A DNA stretch of 64,000 nucleotides from Geodermatophilus obscurus (GCF_900115395.1 NZ_FOWE01000009.1:124001-188000); one strand, 5' to 3'. Shown: positions 18,960 to 28,096, counted from the first letter of the stretch. Notes: generated by a model not told the origin, from the letters alone. Translations and numbers: made by a program.

Positions 18960-19514
18960 CCGGCTGCCGGGACCGAACACCACCTGGCTGCGTTGCGGTG
19001 TGGATGCCGACGCGACCGCCACAGGCCGGCTCCTCACTTCCGGCTCCCGGCAACCTCCGGGCCCGATGACGTGCCGGGGGCGTTCCTGCACGCCCCCAAG
19101 CCGCAGTCGTACGGTCGGTCACGGACCTGCTGCAGATCCGTCAGGAGGTCGATGCCGTCGCGTTGTGCTCGAGCGTCGGGCGGTACACCGCTCGACGGAG
19201 GGCTCGGCGGGCGACCCGGACGACCCGGACGACCTGCTCGGTGCTCCCGACGGGGACAGCAGCCCGGACGATGGGTCCGCCCGGGACCACGTCGGTGGAA
19301 GCCACGGCATCTCACAGGGCAACCGACGTGTCACATGGCGACGACGGCTCCTCCCCGCATGACACGGGGTTGCCCACAGTCCAGCGGAAGGGGCTACTCG
19401 CGTGGGGTCGGCGGCGATGCCGATGGGGGCCGGTAGTCGGGCGGGCGCGCACCGTGGCCGGGGCTCCGAGAACTCGACCGATCGCGCGGAGACCGCGTCC
19501 CCGGGAGTCCGTAC
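18960..19514. other. Gene-poor stretch with orphan copy of another gene's leader
   Basis: No gene seen. Bases about 19031-19165 resemble the upstream region of the membrane-protein gene at 43509: shared CCCGGCAAC, GTACGGTCG and CGTCAGGAGGTCG in the same order. Confidence 0.45.
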
Positions 19515-21596
19515 GTGTCCGTCCTGACCCGGTCCACGGCTCGTGGCGTCCCCGGAGCCGGCCGGAGCCGGCGACGGACGGAGCTCGACGGCCTGCGCGC
19601 CATCGCGGTGACCCTGGTCGTGGCCTATCACGTCTCCAGCGGGAGGGTCTCCGGCGGCGTCGACGTCTTCCTGGTCCTCAGCGGCTTCTTCCTCGTCCAG
19701 GTGGTGAGCGGGCACATCCGCCGCGAGGGCCGTGTGCCGGTCCTGCGGGCGGTCACGCGGAGCCTGTCCCGGTTGCTGCCCACCGCCTTGCTCGTCCTCC
19801 TGGCGACCGTGGTCGCGAGCGTGTGGGTGGTTCCGCACAGCCGGTGGCGCGAGCTGGCGCTGCACCTGCTGTCCTCGGTGACCTTCACCGAGAACGCACG
19901 GCTGGTGGACGAGGCGGTCGACTACAGCGCGAGCAACGCCGCCGCCAGCCCCATGCAGCAGTTCTGGTCCCTGTCGATCCAGGTCCAGGTGCTGGTACTG
20001 GCACCGGTCGCCGTCGCGGCGGGAGCCGCCGTCCTCCGGTGGGCCGGCTGGGCCCACTTCGCCCGGCAGGCGGTCGTGGGTTCCGTGGCGCTGGTGACCG
20101 CGGCGTCGTTCGCCTGGTCGGTCGTGGCCACCGCCACCAACCAGCAGCAGGCGTACTTCTCCTCCCTGCCCCGGCTGTGGGAGCTGGGTGCCGGTGCCCT
20201 GGTGGCCCTGCTGCTGCGCGACGTCCGCCCGGGACCGCGCTCAGCAGCGGCGCTCGGCTGGAGCGGTGTGGTCGCGCTCGTCGCCTGCGGCGCCGTCCTC
20301 GACGGAGCTCACGAGTTCCCCGGTTGGCAGGCGGGGTGGCCGGTGCTGTGCGCCGTGGCCGTGCTCGTCGCCGCCGACCACGGAGGCCGGCTGGGGGTCC
20401 ACCGGGTCCTCGGTGCTGCCCCGATGCGCTGGCTGGGCGCCCGCTCCTACCCCCTCTATCTGTGGCACTGGCCCGTGCTGGTCCTCTACCTGGTCCACAC
20501 GCAGCGGGAGACCCCCTCGCCTCGGGGTGCGGCCGCCGTCGTCGTCCTGTCCCTCGGCCTCGCCGCGGTGACCCACCGGCTGGTCGAGCGGCCGGCCGGG
20601 GACCGGCTCCGGGCCCGTCCCCCGGTCGGCGCCCTGGCCCTCGTCGTGGTCGCGGCCCTGCCGCTGGCCGCGACGGGCGGGCTCGTGCTGACGTGGCTGG
20701 ACCGGGAGGCCGCCCGCGTCGCGACGGCAGCAGACGATCCCGCATACCCGGGGGCGGCCGCGCTGGGCAGCCCCGTGGTCCACACCGGCGGCGCCGATGG
20801 CGTGGAGCCGCTCCCGTCGATGTCGGTGATCCGCGACGACTGGCCGCGGCTCCCCGGGGCGACGTGCCGGAGCGAGGACGAGCTCGGGTGGCAGCCCACG
20901 GGGACGGAGGTCTGCGTCCTCGGGTCCGACGACCGCCCGCGCCGCGTCGTCGTCGTCGGTGACTCACACGTCGCCCACTGGCTACCTCCGCTGGCCGCGA
21001 TGGCCGAGACGCACTCGTGGCAGGTCGTGGGGATGGTGCGCGGCGGCTGCAACCTGTCGACGGAGTCCGAGTTCATCCAGGAGGGCTGGCCGGAGTACGA
21101 GGAGTGCGCGACCTGGCGTGCCCACCTGGTCGAGCGAATCGTGTCCCTGGAACCGGATCTCGTCGTCTCGCTCGGGACGCGGACCGGGTTCGGGCCGGGC
21201 GAGGAGTCCGTCCCGCCCGGGTTCCTGGCGGCCTGGGCTCAGTTGTCGGATGCCGGCCTGCGCGTGATCGCCCTGCGGGACAGCCCGCGGCACGTGCACG
21301 ACGTCCCCGACTGCACGGCGCGGTGGGGTGACACGTCGGCGGCCTGCGAGGTGCCGCGCTCGTCGGTCTACACCGAGCCACTCCTCGCGGAGGTCGAGCC
21401 GTCGTTGCCCCCGCGGGTGAGCATCCTGGACACCAGTCCCTACTTCTGCACGGACACCACGTGCCCCGCGTTGATCGGCAACGTGCGGGTCTACATGGAC
21501 AACGCGCACGTCACCGCCACCTACATGAGCACGGTGCGGGCGGTGGTGGAGGACGACCTCCTCGCCCTCGCGGACTGCGCGTTGGCGCCGTGCTGA
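19515..21596 (+). CDS. OafA/YrhL-type acyltransferase with SGNH domain
   Basis: 693 aa integral membrane O-acyltransferase. The acyltransferase-3 domain (about 20-370) starts with RRTELDGLRAIAVTLVVAYH and has GGVDVFLVLSGFFLV, with about ten membrane helices and WLGARSYPLYLWHWPVL. The extracytoplasmic SGNH domain (about 450-690) has the block I RRVVVVGDSHVAHW and the catalytic Asp-His block DNAHVTATYM. Such proteins acetylate cell-surface polysaccharides or peptidoglycan. The GTG at 19515 was chosen because the N-terminal basic head leads directly into the family motif. The gene stands alone in the island. Confidence 0.9.
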   Translation: MSVLTRSTARGVPGAGRSRRRTELDGLRAIAVTLVVAYHVSSGRVSGGVDVFLVLSGFFLVQVVSGHIRREGRVPVLRAVTRSLSRLLPTALLVLLATVVASVWVVPHSRWRELALHLLSSVTFTENARLVDEAVDYSASNAAASPMQQFWSLSIQVQVLVLAPVAVAAGAAVLRWAGWAHFARQAVVGSVALVTAASFAWSVVATATNQQQAYFSSLPRLWELGAGALVALLLRDVRPGPRSAAALGWSGVVALVACGAVLDGAHEFPGWQAGWPVLCAVAVLVAADHGGRLGVHRVLGAAPMRWLGARSYPLYLWHWPVLVLYLVHTQRETPSPRGAAAVVVLSLGLAAVTHRLVERPAGDRLRARPPVGALALVVVAALPLAATGGLVLTWLDREAARVATAADDPAYPGAAALGSPVVHTGGADGVEPLPSMSVIRDDWPRLPGATCRSEDELGWQPTGTEVCVLGSDDRPRRVVVVGDSHVAHWLPPLAAMAETHSWQVVGMVRGGCNLSTESEFIQEGWPEYEECATWRAHLVERIVSLEPDLVVSLGTRTGFGPGEESVPPGFLAAWAQLSDAGLRVIALRDSPRHVHDVPDCTARWGDTSAACEVPRSSVYTEPLLAEVEPSLPPRVSILDTSPYFCTDTTCPALIGNVRVYMDNAHVTATYMSTVRAVVEDDLLALADCALAPC

Positions 21597-21610
21597 CCGG
21601 CTCCCGTCGC

Positions 21611-22966
21611 TCAGCCGGCCGGTCCCGCCGAGCCGGCCGGGTACTCCTGCAGCGGCACCTCGCCGGCGGCCCATGCCGCCAGGACCGGTTCGACGATCCG
21701 CCAGCTCTCCTCCGCCTCGACGTCACTGATGGACAACGTGGTGTCGCCCTCGAGCAGCTCGCGCAGCAGCAGTCCGTAGGCGGGCAGGTCGTGCGGCGCC
21801 ATCCGCGCCGTGAGCACCTGCCGTTCTAGGTCGAACGGGTCGCCCGCTCCGTTGAGATTGACCTCCAGCGCGATGGCGTCGGGGGACAGCGAGAGCCGCA
21901 GCACGTCGGGCTCGGGCGCGGCGCCGAGGAACGGCAGGTGCGGCACCGGTCGGAAGCGGACGACGATCTCCTGCCGGCCGGCGCCCAGCGCCTTGCCGGT
22001 GCGCAACCGGAACGGGACGCCCGCCCACCGCCAGTTCTCCACCGTCAGCGTGAGCTCGGCGTAGGTCTCGGTCCCGCGGGCGGGGTCGACGCCGTCCTCG
22101 TCGACGTAGTCGGGCAGCGACCGGCCGTCCACCGTCCCCGCCGTGTACCGCCCCCGCACGCTGCCGGTCCGCACGTCGGCCGGCGGCCGGACAGCCCGCA
22201 GCACGTCGGCCTTGCGGGCGGGCAGCGAGGAGGCGTCCACGGCCAGCGGGGGCTCCATCGCGACGATCGCCAGCAGCTGCAGCAGGTGGTTCTGCAGCAT
22301 GTCCCTCAGGGCGCCGGCCCGGTCGTAGTAGCCGGCCCGCCCCTCCAGCCCGAGGGTCTCGTCGGCCACGATGTCCACCCGCTCGACGTGCGTGGCGTTC
22401 CAGATCGGCTCGAAGACCCGGTTGGCGAACCGCAGGCCGAGGACGTTGAGCACGGTCTGCTTGGCGAGGAAGTGGTCGACCCGGAACACCGCCTCCTCCG
22501 GCAGCGACCGGTGCAGCAGCTCGTTGAGCGCCCGGGCGTCGGCCCGGTCGGTGCCGAAGGGCTTCTCGACGACCACGCGCGCGCCCTCGGGCAGCCCGAC
22601 CTCGGCCAGCGCGGTCAGGGTGGGCCGGAACAGGGTGTGCGGCAGGGCCAGGTAGACCACCGGCTCGCCGTCCACCCCGGCCAGCGCGGCACGCAGGTCG
22701 GTGGCGTCGGTGACGTCCCCCTGCAGGTAGCGCAGGCGGCCGAGGAGGCGGTCGTGCGAGTCCGCCGGCAGGTCGCCGGCGTGCGCGACCAGCCGGTCGC
22801 GCGCCCAGCCGCGGTACGCGTCGTCGTCCCACTCCTCGCGGGCCACGGCGAGCAGCTGGCTGCCCTCGGGGAGGACGCCGCTGTCGTACAGCCGGGCCAG
22901 CGAGGGCAGCAGCAACCGGCCGGTGAGGTCCCCGGTACCGCCCAGGACGACGAACGAGCGGGTCAC
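21611..22966 (-). CDS. zwf: Glucose-6-phosphate dehydrogenase, divergent
   Basis: 451 aa. NADP-binding GGTGDLTGRLLLPSL is at the N-terminus; VVVEKPFGTD and the active-site block RVDHFLAKQTVLN follow. The usual family block is RIDHYLGKE, so residues around the catalytic His-Asp are partly changed (FLAKQ). It is slightly shorter than housekeeping Zwf (about 500 aa). The GTG start at 22966 overlaps the stop of the GH15 gene by 4 bases. Coupling with a glucose-releasing hydrolase suggests glucose is fed into the pentose phosphate route for NADPH. A second zwf probably exists elsewhere. Confidence 0.85.
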   Translation of the reverse strand: MTRSFVVLGGTGDLTGRLLLPSLARLYDSGVLPEGSQLLAVAREEWDDDAYRGWARDRLVAHAGDLPADSHDRLLGRLRYLQGDVTDATDLRAALAGVDGEPVVYLALPHTLFRPTLTALAEVGLPEGARVVVEKPFGTDRADARALNELLHRSLPEEAVFRVDHFLAKQTVLNVLGLRFANRVFEPIWNATHVERVDIVADETLGLEGRAGYYDRAGALRDMLQNHLLQLLAIVAMEPPLAVDASSLPARKADVLRAVRPPADVRTGSVRGRYTAGTVDGRSLPDYVDEDGVDPARGTETYAELTLTVENWRWAGVPFRLRTGKALGAGRQEIVVRFRPVPHLPFLGAAPEPDVLRLSLSPDAIALEVNLNGAGDPFDLERQVLTARMAPHDLPAYGLLLRELLEGDTTLSISDVEAEESWRIVEPVLAAWAAGEVPLQEYPAGSAGPAG

Positions 22967-24822
22967 CGGGCGTCCCGCTGCTCGGCCTCGGCGCGGGCCA
23001 GCGTGACCCCGCTGGCGATCAGTCCCAGGTGGCTGAACGCCTGCGGGAAGTTGCCGAGGAACGCGCCGCTGCCCGGGTCGATCTCCTCGGACAGCAGGCC
23101 CAGGTGGTTGGTCCGGCCGCAGAGCGAGTCGAAGAGGTCGTGGGCCTCGTCCAGGCGTCCCTGACCGGTCAGGTTGTCGACGAGCCAGAAGCTGCAGAGG
23201 AGGAACGCGCCCTCCCCACCGGGCAGCCCGTCGTCGGACTCCTCGTGCCGGTAGCGGTAGAGCAGGCCGTCCCCGGCGTCGAGGTGCCGGCGCACCGCCT
23301 CGGTGGTCGCCACCATCCGCGGGTCGTCGACGGCCACCACGCCGCGCAGCGGGAGGGCGAGCAGAGAGGCGTCCAGCCCGCCGCGGCCACCCCCGTCGTC
23401 GTCGGCGAGCTGCTCGGTGAACGTCCCCCGGTCCGGGTCCCACGCCCGCTCGAGCACCGCGGTGCGGATGCGGTCGAGCTCCGTGCGCCACCGGTCGCGC
23501 GGGTGGTCCAGGCCCCGCGCCTCGGCGATCCGCAGCGCCCGCTCGACCGCGACGGCGCACATGGCGACCGAGTAGGTGAACGGCCGCCCCGAGCTGCGCA
23601 CCTCCCAGATCCCGTGGTCGGGCGTCGTCCAGTTCTCGATCGCGGCCTCGGTCAGGTCGCACAGCACGCGCCACAGGTGGTCGTCGACCGGCCCGCCGGA
23701 GCCGACCCACCCCCAGGCGACGTCGAGCAGCTCGCCGTAGACGTCGTGCTGGGTCTGCCCGGCCGCGCCGTTGCCCCAGCGCACCGGCCCCGAGCCGCGA
23801 TATCCCGACAGCACGGCGTCCTCCGTCTCGGGCGGCGGCTGCCCGCCGTCGAGGGCGTACATCAGGTGCGGCCGCCCGTCCCGCTCGACGTTGGTCAGGG
23901 TCCACGCCAGGAACGCACTCGACTCGGCGGGCATGCCGACCCTGCGCAGCGCATAGGTCGAGAAGGCGGCGTCGCGCACCCAGGTGTAGCGGTAGTCCCA
24001 GTTGCGCACGCCGCCGATCTCCTCGGGCAGCGACGACGTCGCCGCCGCCATGATCGCTCCGCTCGGCACGTGGTCGAGCGCCTTGAGCGCGAGCGCCGAG
24101 CGCAGCACCAGGCCGCGCTGGGGGCCCTCGTACTCCAGCTTCCCCGCCCAGGCCCGCCATGCCTGGGCGGTCTGGTGCACGAGCCGGGCGGGGTCGACGC
24201 GGTCCAGCAGGCGGGTGCTGCCCGACCAGTGCAGCGAGGCGGTCAGCCGCTCACCGGCGCGCAGCCGCGCGCGCGCCCCGATCGACCCGTCGGGGGCGAC
24301 GTCGAGGTCGTGGGAACACCAGAGCACCACGACCAGGTCGGGACGAGCGGGCCAGTGGATGCGCCAGGCGCCGCTCTCGCGGGTGACGCGGACGTCGTCG
24401 CGCGGAGCCAGCCGCACCTCCAGCTCGGCCGAGCCGGAGACGACCCGCGCCACCCGCAGCAACTCGCTGCGGCCGGCCGGGACGAGCTCCTCGAGGTCGG
24501 CCCCCGACCGCAGCGTCATGCAGTCGGTGAGCTCCACGACTCCGTCGAGCCCCTCGAGCACGGTGACCAGCACGTTGCTCTCGTCCAGGTAGCGCTGACC
24601 ACCCGCGCGCAGGCCGCGTGGCGCCAGGGTGAAGGTCCCGCCGCGGTCGGCGTCGAGCAGCCCGGCCAGGAACGGCGGGCTGTCGAACTCGGGCAGGCAC
24701 AGCCACGGGATGGACCCGTCCCGGCCCACCAGCGCGCAGGTGGCGCCGTCACCGACGAGCCCGTGGTCCTCGATGGGCAGGAAGCCGTCGACGCGGGTCA
24801 ACGGGTGGGTGGTTCCGGGCAT
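22963..24822 (-). CDS. GH15 glucoamylase/trehalase-like hydrolase
   Basis: 619 aa. The N-terminal beta domain begins DGFLPIEDHGLVGDGATCALVGRDG; the alpha/alpha-barrel has EIGGVRNWDYRYTWVRDAAF and the C-terminal catalytic block LLSEEIDPGSGAFLGNFPQAF. This architecture is shared by actinobacterial glucoamylase-like proteins, some of which are GH15 trehalases, so the substrate may be trehalose or maltodextrins. The ATG at 24822 has GAGG 6 bases before; the ATG directly upstream (24825) is equally in frame. Coupled to zwf. Confidence 0.87.
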   Translation of the reverse strand: MPGTTHPLTRVDGFLPIEDHGLVGDGATCALVGRDGSIPWLCLPEFDSPPFLAGLLDADRGGTFTLAPRGLRAGGQRYLDESNVLVTVLEGLDGVVELTDCMTLRSGADLEELVPAGRSELLRVARVVSGSAELEVRLAPRDDVRVTRESGAWRIHWPARPDLVVVLWCSHDLDVAPDGSIGARARLRAGERLTASLHWSGSTRLLDRVDPARLVHQTAQAWRAWAGKLEYEGPQRGLVLRSALALKALDHVPSGAIMAAATSSLPEEIGGVRNWDYRYTWVRDAAFSTYALRRVGMPAESSAFLAWTLTNVERDGRPHLMYALDGGQPPPETEDAVLSGYRGSGPVRWGNGAAGQTQHDVYGELLDVAWGWVGSGGPVDDHLWRVLCDLTEAAIENWTTPDHGIWEVRSSGRPFTYSVAMCAVAVERALRIAEARGLDHPRDRWRTELDRIRTAVLERAWDPDRGTFTEQLADDDGGGRGGLDASLLALPLRGVVAVDDPRMVATTEAVRRHLDAGDGLLYRYRHEESDDGLPGGEGAFLLCSFWLVDNLTGQGRLDEAHDLFDSLCGRTNHLGLLSEEIDPGSGAFLGNFPQAFSHLGLIASGVTLARAEAEQRDAR

Positions 24823-24877
24823 CATGGTCCTCGGCTCGGGAGCGGACGGAGACGACGGGTACGACGCAGCGCTACCC

Positions 24878-24908
24878 GGCGCGGCCGGCGTCATCCGCCG
24901 GCCGCGCC
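24878..24908 (-). terminator. Terminator hairpin
   Basis: Perfect 13-bp inverted repeat (24878-24890 with 24896-24908), loop TCATC, just after the small membrane protein gene and before the GH15 gene. Confidence 0.7.
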
Positions 24909-24957
24909 GCCGGCTGCTCCCGCGTCCCGGGTCGCCGGCCGGCCCGCGCCGGCCCGG

Positions 24958-25134
24958 TCACCGACCGGTCCGGTGGACGGACCTGCCGGGTGCCTCCACC
25001 GCACGCCGCACGACCACCCCGACCACGGTGAGCCCCAGCACGGTCAGGACGACCGCCCAGAGCGCGAACTCCAGCAGCGCCCCCAGGACGCCGCCGGCGA
25101 GCGCCAGCAGCAGGACGAGCACGATCCACAGCAC
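24958..25134 (-). CDS. Small membrane protein, 58 aa
   Basis: GTG at 25134 preceded by GAGGAGG at 5 bases. The product is two hydrophobic helices (LWIVLVLLLALAGGVLGALL and LWAVVLTVLGLTVVGVVV) with a basic tail RRAVEAPGRSVHRTGR. It matches the type of tiny hydrophobic proteins found beside stress genes in actinobacteria; function unknown. Followed by a terminator. Confidence 0.65.
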   Translation of the reverse strand: MLWIVLVLLLALAGGVLGALLEFALWAVVLTVLGLTVVGVVVRRAVEAPGRSVHRTGR

Positions 25135-25262
25135 AACGACCTCCTCGTTGCCATCGGTCCACCTCCTGCCCGGTCCCGTCCGCACCGCACCGGTGCCGCC
25201 GGCCACAGCTGCGGATCCGGTCGTTGCCGGGTCCCGGCACGCCGGTGGGGACGCGCGGCCGG

Positions 25263-25901
25263 TCAGGCCCGGCCGTCGGGCGGCGCGGCCAGCAGCACCG
25301 GGCACCGTGCCCTCGCGGTGAGCGTCGACGCCGCGCTGCCGAGCACCGTCCGGGACAGTCCGCGTCCCCGCCGTCCCACGACGAGGAGGTCCACGCCCTC
25401 GGTCTCGGCCAGCTCGAGGAGAGCGGCGGCCGGCTGACCGGCCAGGATCTGCGTCTCCACGACCGCCCGGCCCTGCGGCAACCGGCGGCGGTACCGGGAC
25501 AGCAGGTCGCGGGCGTGCGCGCGCTCGTCGTCGTGCGCCCCGTCGGCGGCGTCGGCGCTGACCACGGTCGCCAGCACGAGCCGCCCGGCGGCCGGCGCCA
25601 CCAGCCGGGCGGCAGCCCGGACGGCCTCCTCCGACTCCGGCGACCCGTCGACCCCGATGAGGACGGCCGGCCGCCGTCCGGGGCCGGCCCCGCCGACGAC
25701 CGGCTCCACCCGCCGGTCCAGCCGCCGGGACCCCCGGGCCGCGCGCTCGACGGCGATCGGCAGGACCAGCGGGCCGAGGACGCCCCCGAGGAGCAGCCAG
25801 CTCCCCTCGCGGTGACCACGCCGGTAGAGGAGGACGACCACGGCGCCCAGTCCGATCGCCACCCAGGGCACCAGCAGCAGCGCCCAGTACGGGGAGCTCA
25901 C
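25263..25901 (-). CDS. Membrane-anchored universal stress protein
   Basis: 212 aa. The GTG at 25901 is preceded by GGAGGG. Residues about 5-55 form two membrane helices (YWALLLVPWVAIGLGAVVVL and a second), then the UspA domain starts RPAVLIGVDGSPESEEAVRA and ends with VDLLVVGRRGRGLSRTVLGS, the ATP-binding G-2X-G-9X-G(S/T) type motif. Most UspA proteins are soluble, so the anchor is unusual. Neighbours are also small membrane and stress genes. Confidence 0.82.
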   Translation of the reverse strand: MSSPYWALLLVPWVAIGLGAVVVLLYRRGHREGSWLLLGGVLGPLVLPIAVERAARGSRRLDRRVEPVVGGAGPGRRPAVLIGVDGSPESEEAVRAAARLVAPAAGRLVLATVVSADAADGAHDDERAHARDLLSRYRRRLPQGRAVVETQILAGQPAAALLELAETEGVDLLVVGRRGRGLSRTVLGSAASTLTARARCPVLLAAPPDGRA

Positions 25902-25960
25902 GTCCGCCCTCCCCGCCCCGTCGCGACCGCGGCACCGGGGGCGTGGGAGCACCGATCCGG

Positions 25961-26248
25961 TCAGACACGGCGGTCGCGCGGCAGCGCCCCCCGGCGCGCC
26001 GTCCACCGGTCGTAGGCCAGCAGCACGATCACCGCACCTATCACCGAGCCGATCAGGCCAGCGGGGCCGAAGCCCCGGTCGCGGAGCCCGCCGGTCAGTA
26101 GCCCCAGCAGGAGTCCACCGACGAGGGAGCCGGCCACCCCCAGGACCAGGGTGGCGAGCAGGCTCATGGAGTCCTTGCCCGGCACGACCAAGCGCGCCAG
26201 CAGGCCCGCGACCATACCGATGAGCAACAGCCAGAGCAGAGAGAGCAC
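25961..26248 (-). CDS. GlsB/YeaQ/YmgE-family small membrane protein
   Basis: 95 aa, three membrane helices, with the family pattern GMVAGLLARLVVPGKDSM, LGVAGSLVGGLLLG and AGLIGSVIGAVIVLL. These proteins are linked to general stress in many bacteria, though their biochemistry is unclear. The ATG at 26248 follows GGAGG. A triple 12-bp repeat lies 41 bases upstream of the start. Confidence 0.88.
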   Translation of the reverse strand: MLSLLWLLLIGMVAGLLARLVVPGKDSMSLLATLVLGVAGSLVGGLLLGLLTGGLRDRGFGPAGLIGSVIGAVIVLLAYDRWTARRGALPRDRRV

Positions 26249-26288
26249 GGGTCCTCCAGGTGTCGTGGACGTCGTCGTATCGATGGGC

Positions 26289-26324
26289 GTGGCGCTGGAC
26301 GTGGCGCTGGACGTGGCGCTGGAC
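26289..26324. repeat. Three exact 12-bp tandem repeats upstream of glsB-like gene
   Basis: GTGGCGCTGGAC repeated exactly three times (26289-26300, 26301-26312, 26313-26324) in the 124-base space between the GlsB-like start and the STAS gene stop. Confidence 0.85.
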
Positions 26325-26372
26325 GGCGCCGGCCGGCGTCGGGTCGGTTCCGTGGCCGACCTGCCCGTGCGG

Positions 26373-26792
26373 TCAGCCCGGTACGGGCCCGCTCGGTGCC
26401 TGCCGCGGGGAGGGGATGTCCAGCGCCGTCAGCAGTCGTCTGACCACCGGCGAGGTCCGCCGGATGGTCACCTGTCCGTCCAGCAGTGGCGCCAGGCCGT
26501 GGCTGTCGGCGTAGTGGACTCGGCTCAGGTCGACCTCGGCAGCTGCGCGCTCGGACCGCCGGACCTGGTCGAGCACGGCCGAGAGGAGGGCGGCCCCACA
26601 GGTGTCGAGCGCGCCGGCCACCGTGACCACCGGCCGGGGACTGCAGTGGCTGACGAACGCCCTGAGTTCGGCCTCGTGGTCGGGCGCCGCGCTGGTCCCG
26701 TCGAGGTCGTCGTCCTGACCTCCGCGGGGAACGCCGGTCAGAACTCGACCGGAACGTGTCCGGTGTCGGTGTGGTTGCGTCCTCCCTCGCAT
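26373..26792 (-). CDS. STAS-domain protein 1 (anti-sigma antagonist-like)
   Basis: 139 aa. A basic head leads to a STAS fold: RPVVTVAGALDTCGAALLSA, AEVDLSRVHYADSHGLAPLL, and RTSPVVRRLLTALDI. The segment YADSHGL carries the Asp-Ser pair at the place where SpoIIAA-type antagonists are phosphorylated. No kinase or phosphatase partner is adjacent. The ATG at 26792 lies 10 bases after a TACCGT -10 element, so the mRNA may be nearly leaderless. Two paralogues lie at 35711 and 42579 with similar upstream DNA. Confidence 0.83.
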   Translation of the reverse strand: MRGRTQPHRHRTRSGRVLTGVPRGGQDDDLDGTSAAPDHEAELRAFVSHCSPRPVVTVAGALDTCGAALLSAVLDQVRRSERAAAEVDLSRVHYADSHGLAPLLDGQVTIRRTSPVVRRLLTALDIPSPRQAPSGPVPG

Positions 26793-26810
26793 GTGCCGGA
26801 CGGTAGGCAC
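26793..26810 (-). promoter_or_regulatory. Promoter with dyad, STAS gene 1
   Basis: Read on the minus strand: GTGCC-TACCGTCC-GGCAC directly before the ATG. TACCGT fits a -10 hexamer; the flanking 5-mers are inverted repeats. The STAS 2 promoter has GTCCC-TACCGTCC-GGGAC: the changed pair is compensated. Confidence 0.6.
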
Positions 26811-26984
26811 CGGCCCGCACCGCCGGCGACGGTGACGCCGGGACGACATGGGCGCCCGGCGTTGCCGACTGCGGGCAAGTCGGCCGGTGATCACTCCTCC
26901 ACGGGGTTCCCGCGGGTAGGTCAGCAGCCGTCTCCGGTGCGACGGCGGCCTGACCGACCGGACCGCGGCCTGTCGTACAGCGAC

Positions 26985-27455
26985 GTCAGGTCCTGTTCCG
27001 AGGACGCGGCGACTGCTCCGCCACGCGTCACACAACTCCGGGGTGGACAGAGAGCTCGGGGAGGGCGGTACCGCCCCGACAGCCGGCGTGCGCTGTCGCG
27101 GCCGCGGACCTCGAGGCCGCACGGCCGCTGCAACGGCCCGCGGAGGCTCGCTCCTGGCGACCTCCGGCGTCCCCTCGTCCGACCTCCGCCTGCAGCGATG
27201 GAGAACCGGGAGGGCAGCGCAGCCGAGGCCGGCGAGCACGAGGAGACCTCCGCTGCCCGGGGCGGCGACCAGCCCCGTCACCGCGGACGTGGTCCCACCG
27301 AGGACGGCCCCCGAAGCCAGCACCCGCGAGCGGAGATGGGCGTCATCAGGGCCCCAGATCACCCAGCCGCACAGCCGCAGACCGTCGCCGTCCCCGCGGC
27401 CAGCCACCACAGCCGCTGGTCGCCGGCCACCCCACCGCGCGCGTCCCCCGCCCAT
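26985..27455 (-). pseudogene. Possible membrane-protein gene or remnant in the STAS 1 leader region
   Basis: The minus-strand frame from an ATG at 27455 holds two likely membrane helices (LASGAVLGGTTSAVTGLVA, GGLLVLAGLGCAALPVL), a linker, and LSTPELCDAWRSSRRVL, which resembles a motif near the C-terminus of small actinobacterial membrane proteins. After that the similarity fades and the frame runs without a stop into the STAS gene. No ribosome site is visible. It may be a decayed gene, or an open frame by chance. Confidence 0.3.
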
Positions 27456-28036
27456 CCACACGACCGGTTCCGCCGCCGACCGGTCGACGTGCGTCAGGTC
27501 GACCACCGGGGGAAGGCGTCCGCCCACGAGGAACGCTGGCGACGAAGAGGCCGCCCGACGTGCCGGATCCGCATCACGTGGCTCCGGCGGGCGACCTGCC
27601 CTGCCGCGCACCGCAGCGGCCACTGCTGCGCTCCACCGGCGGGCGGTCCCGGTCGGCACTGCGGGGCGCCGTCGTGGTGGAGCACGCAGTGACGCGCTGA
27701 CCGACGACACCCGACCGGCCAGGACGGGCGTCCCGTGGTCGGACCGACAGGACGGCGTCCTGTGCCGGTCCCTGTCCTGGCAGCTCGCCCGGACAGGCAC
27801 CTGACGTCGCCGGCGGTGGCGACCGGCCAGGGCCCGGGACTGCCCATCGTCCCGGCCCCACAGCGGTGAGCCGCGGGATCCACCCAGGACCCCGTCGGGC
27901 CGCACGGCTCGACACGGGCGTGAGCCCAGCGCCGTGCTCAGGGCACCGGACCATCCCGGGTGGTGTCCTGCGGCGCCCACGGAAACGGGCACACCGGTCC
28001 CGCGACCGCGGCTGGTTTCCCGCGCTCGGCAACGTC
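27456..28036. other. Gene-poor stretch
   Basis: No gene recognised on either strand; long open frames reflect the high GC content. Confidence 0.45.
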
Positions 28037-28045
28037 CTCCCTGTC

Positions 28046-28096
28046 TTCTTCGCCGACCGGCGTCCTCCCCGGCGTCACGTACCGGACCTAACGTCC
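28046..28096 (+). promoter_or_regulatory. Promoter-like block shared with the eRF1-like gene
   Basis: TTCGCCGACCG, GTCCT, CCCCGGCG and CCTAACGTCC occur in the same order and nearly the same spacing as in 40420-40470 (TTCGCCGACCG ... CTTAGCGTCC). TAACGT may be a -10 element. It lies about 150 bases upstream of the HPF-like gene. Confidence 0.5.
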
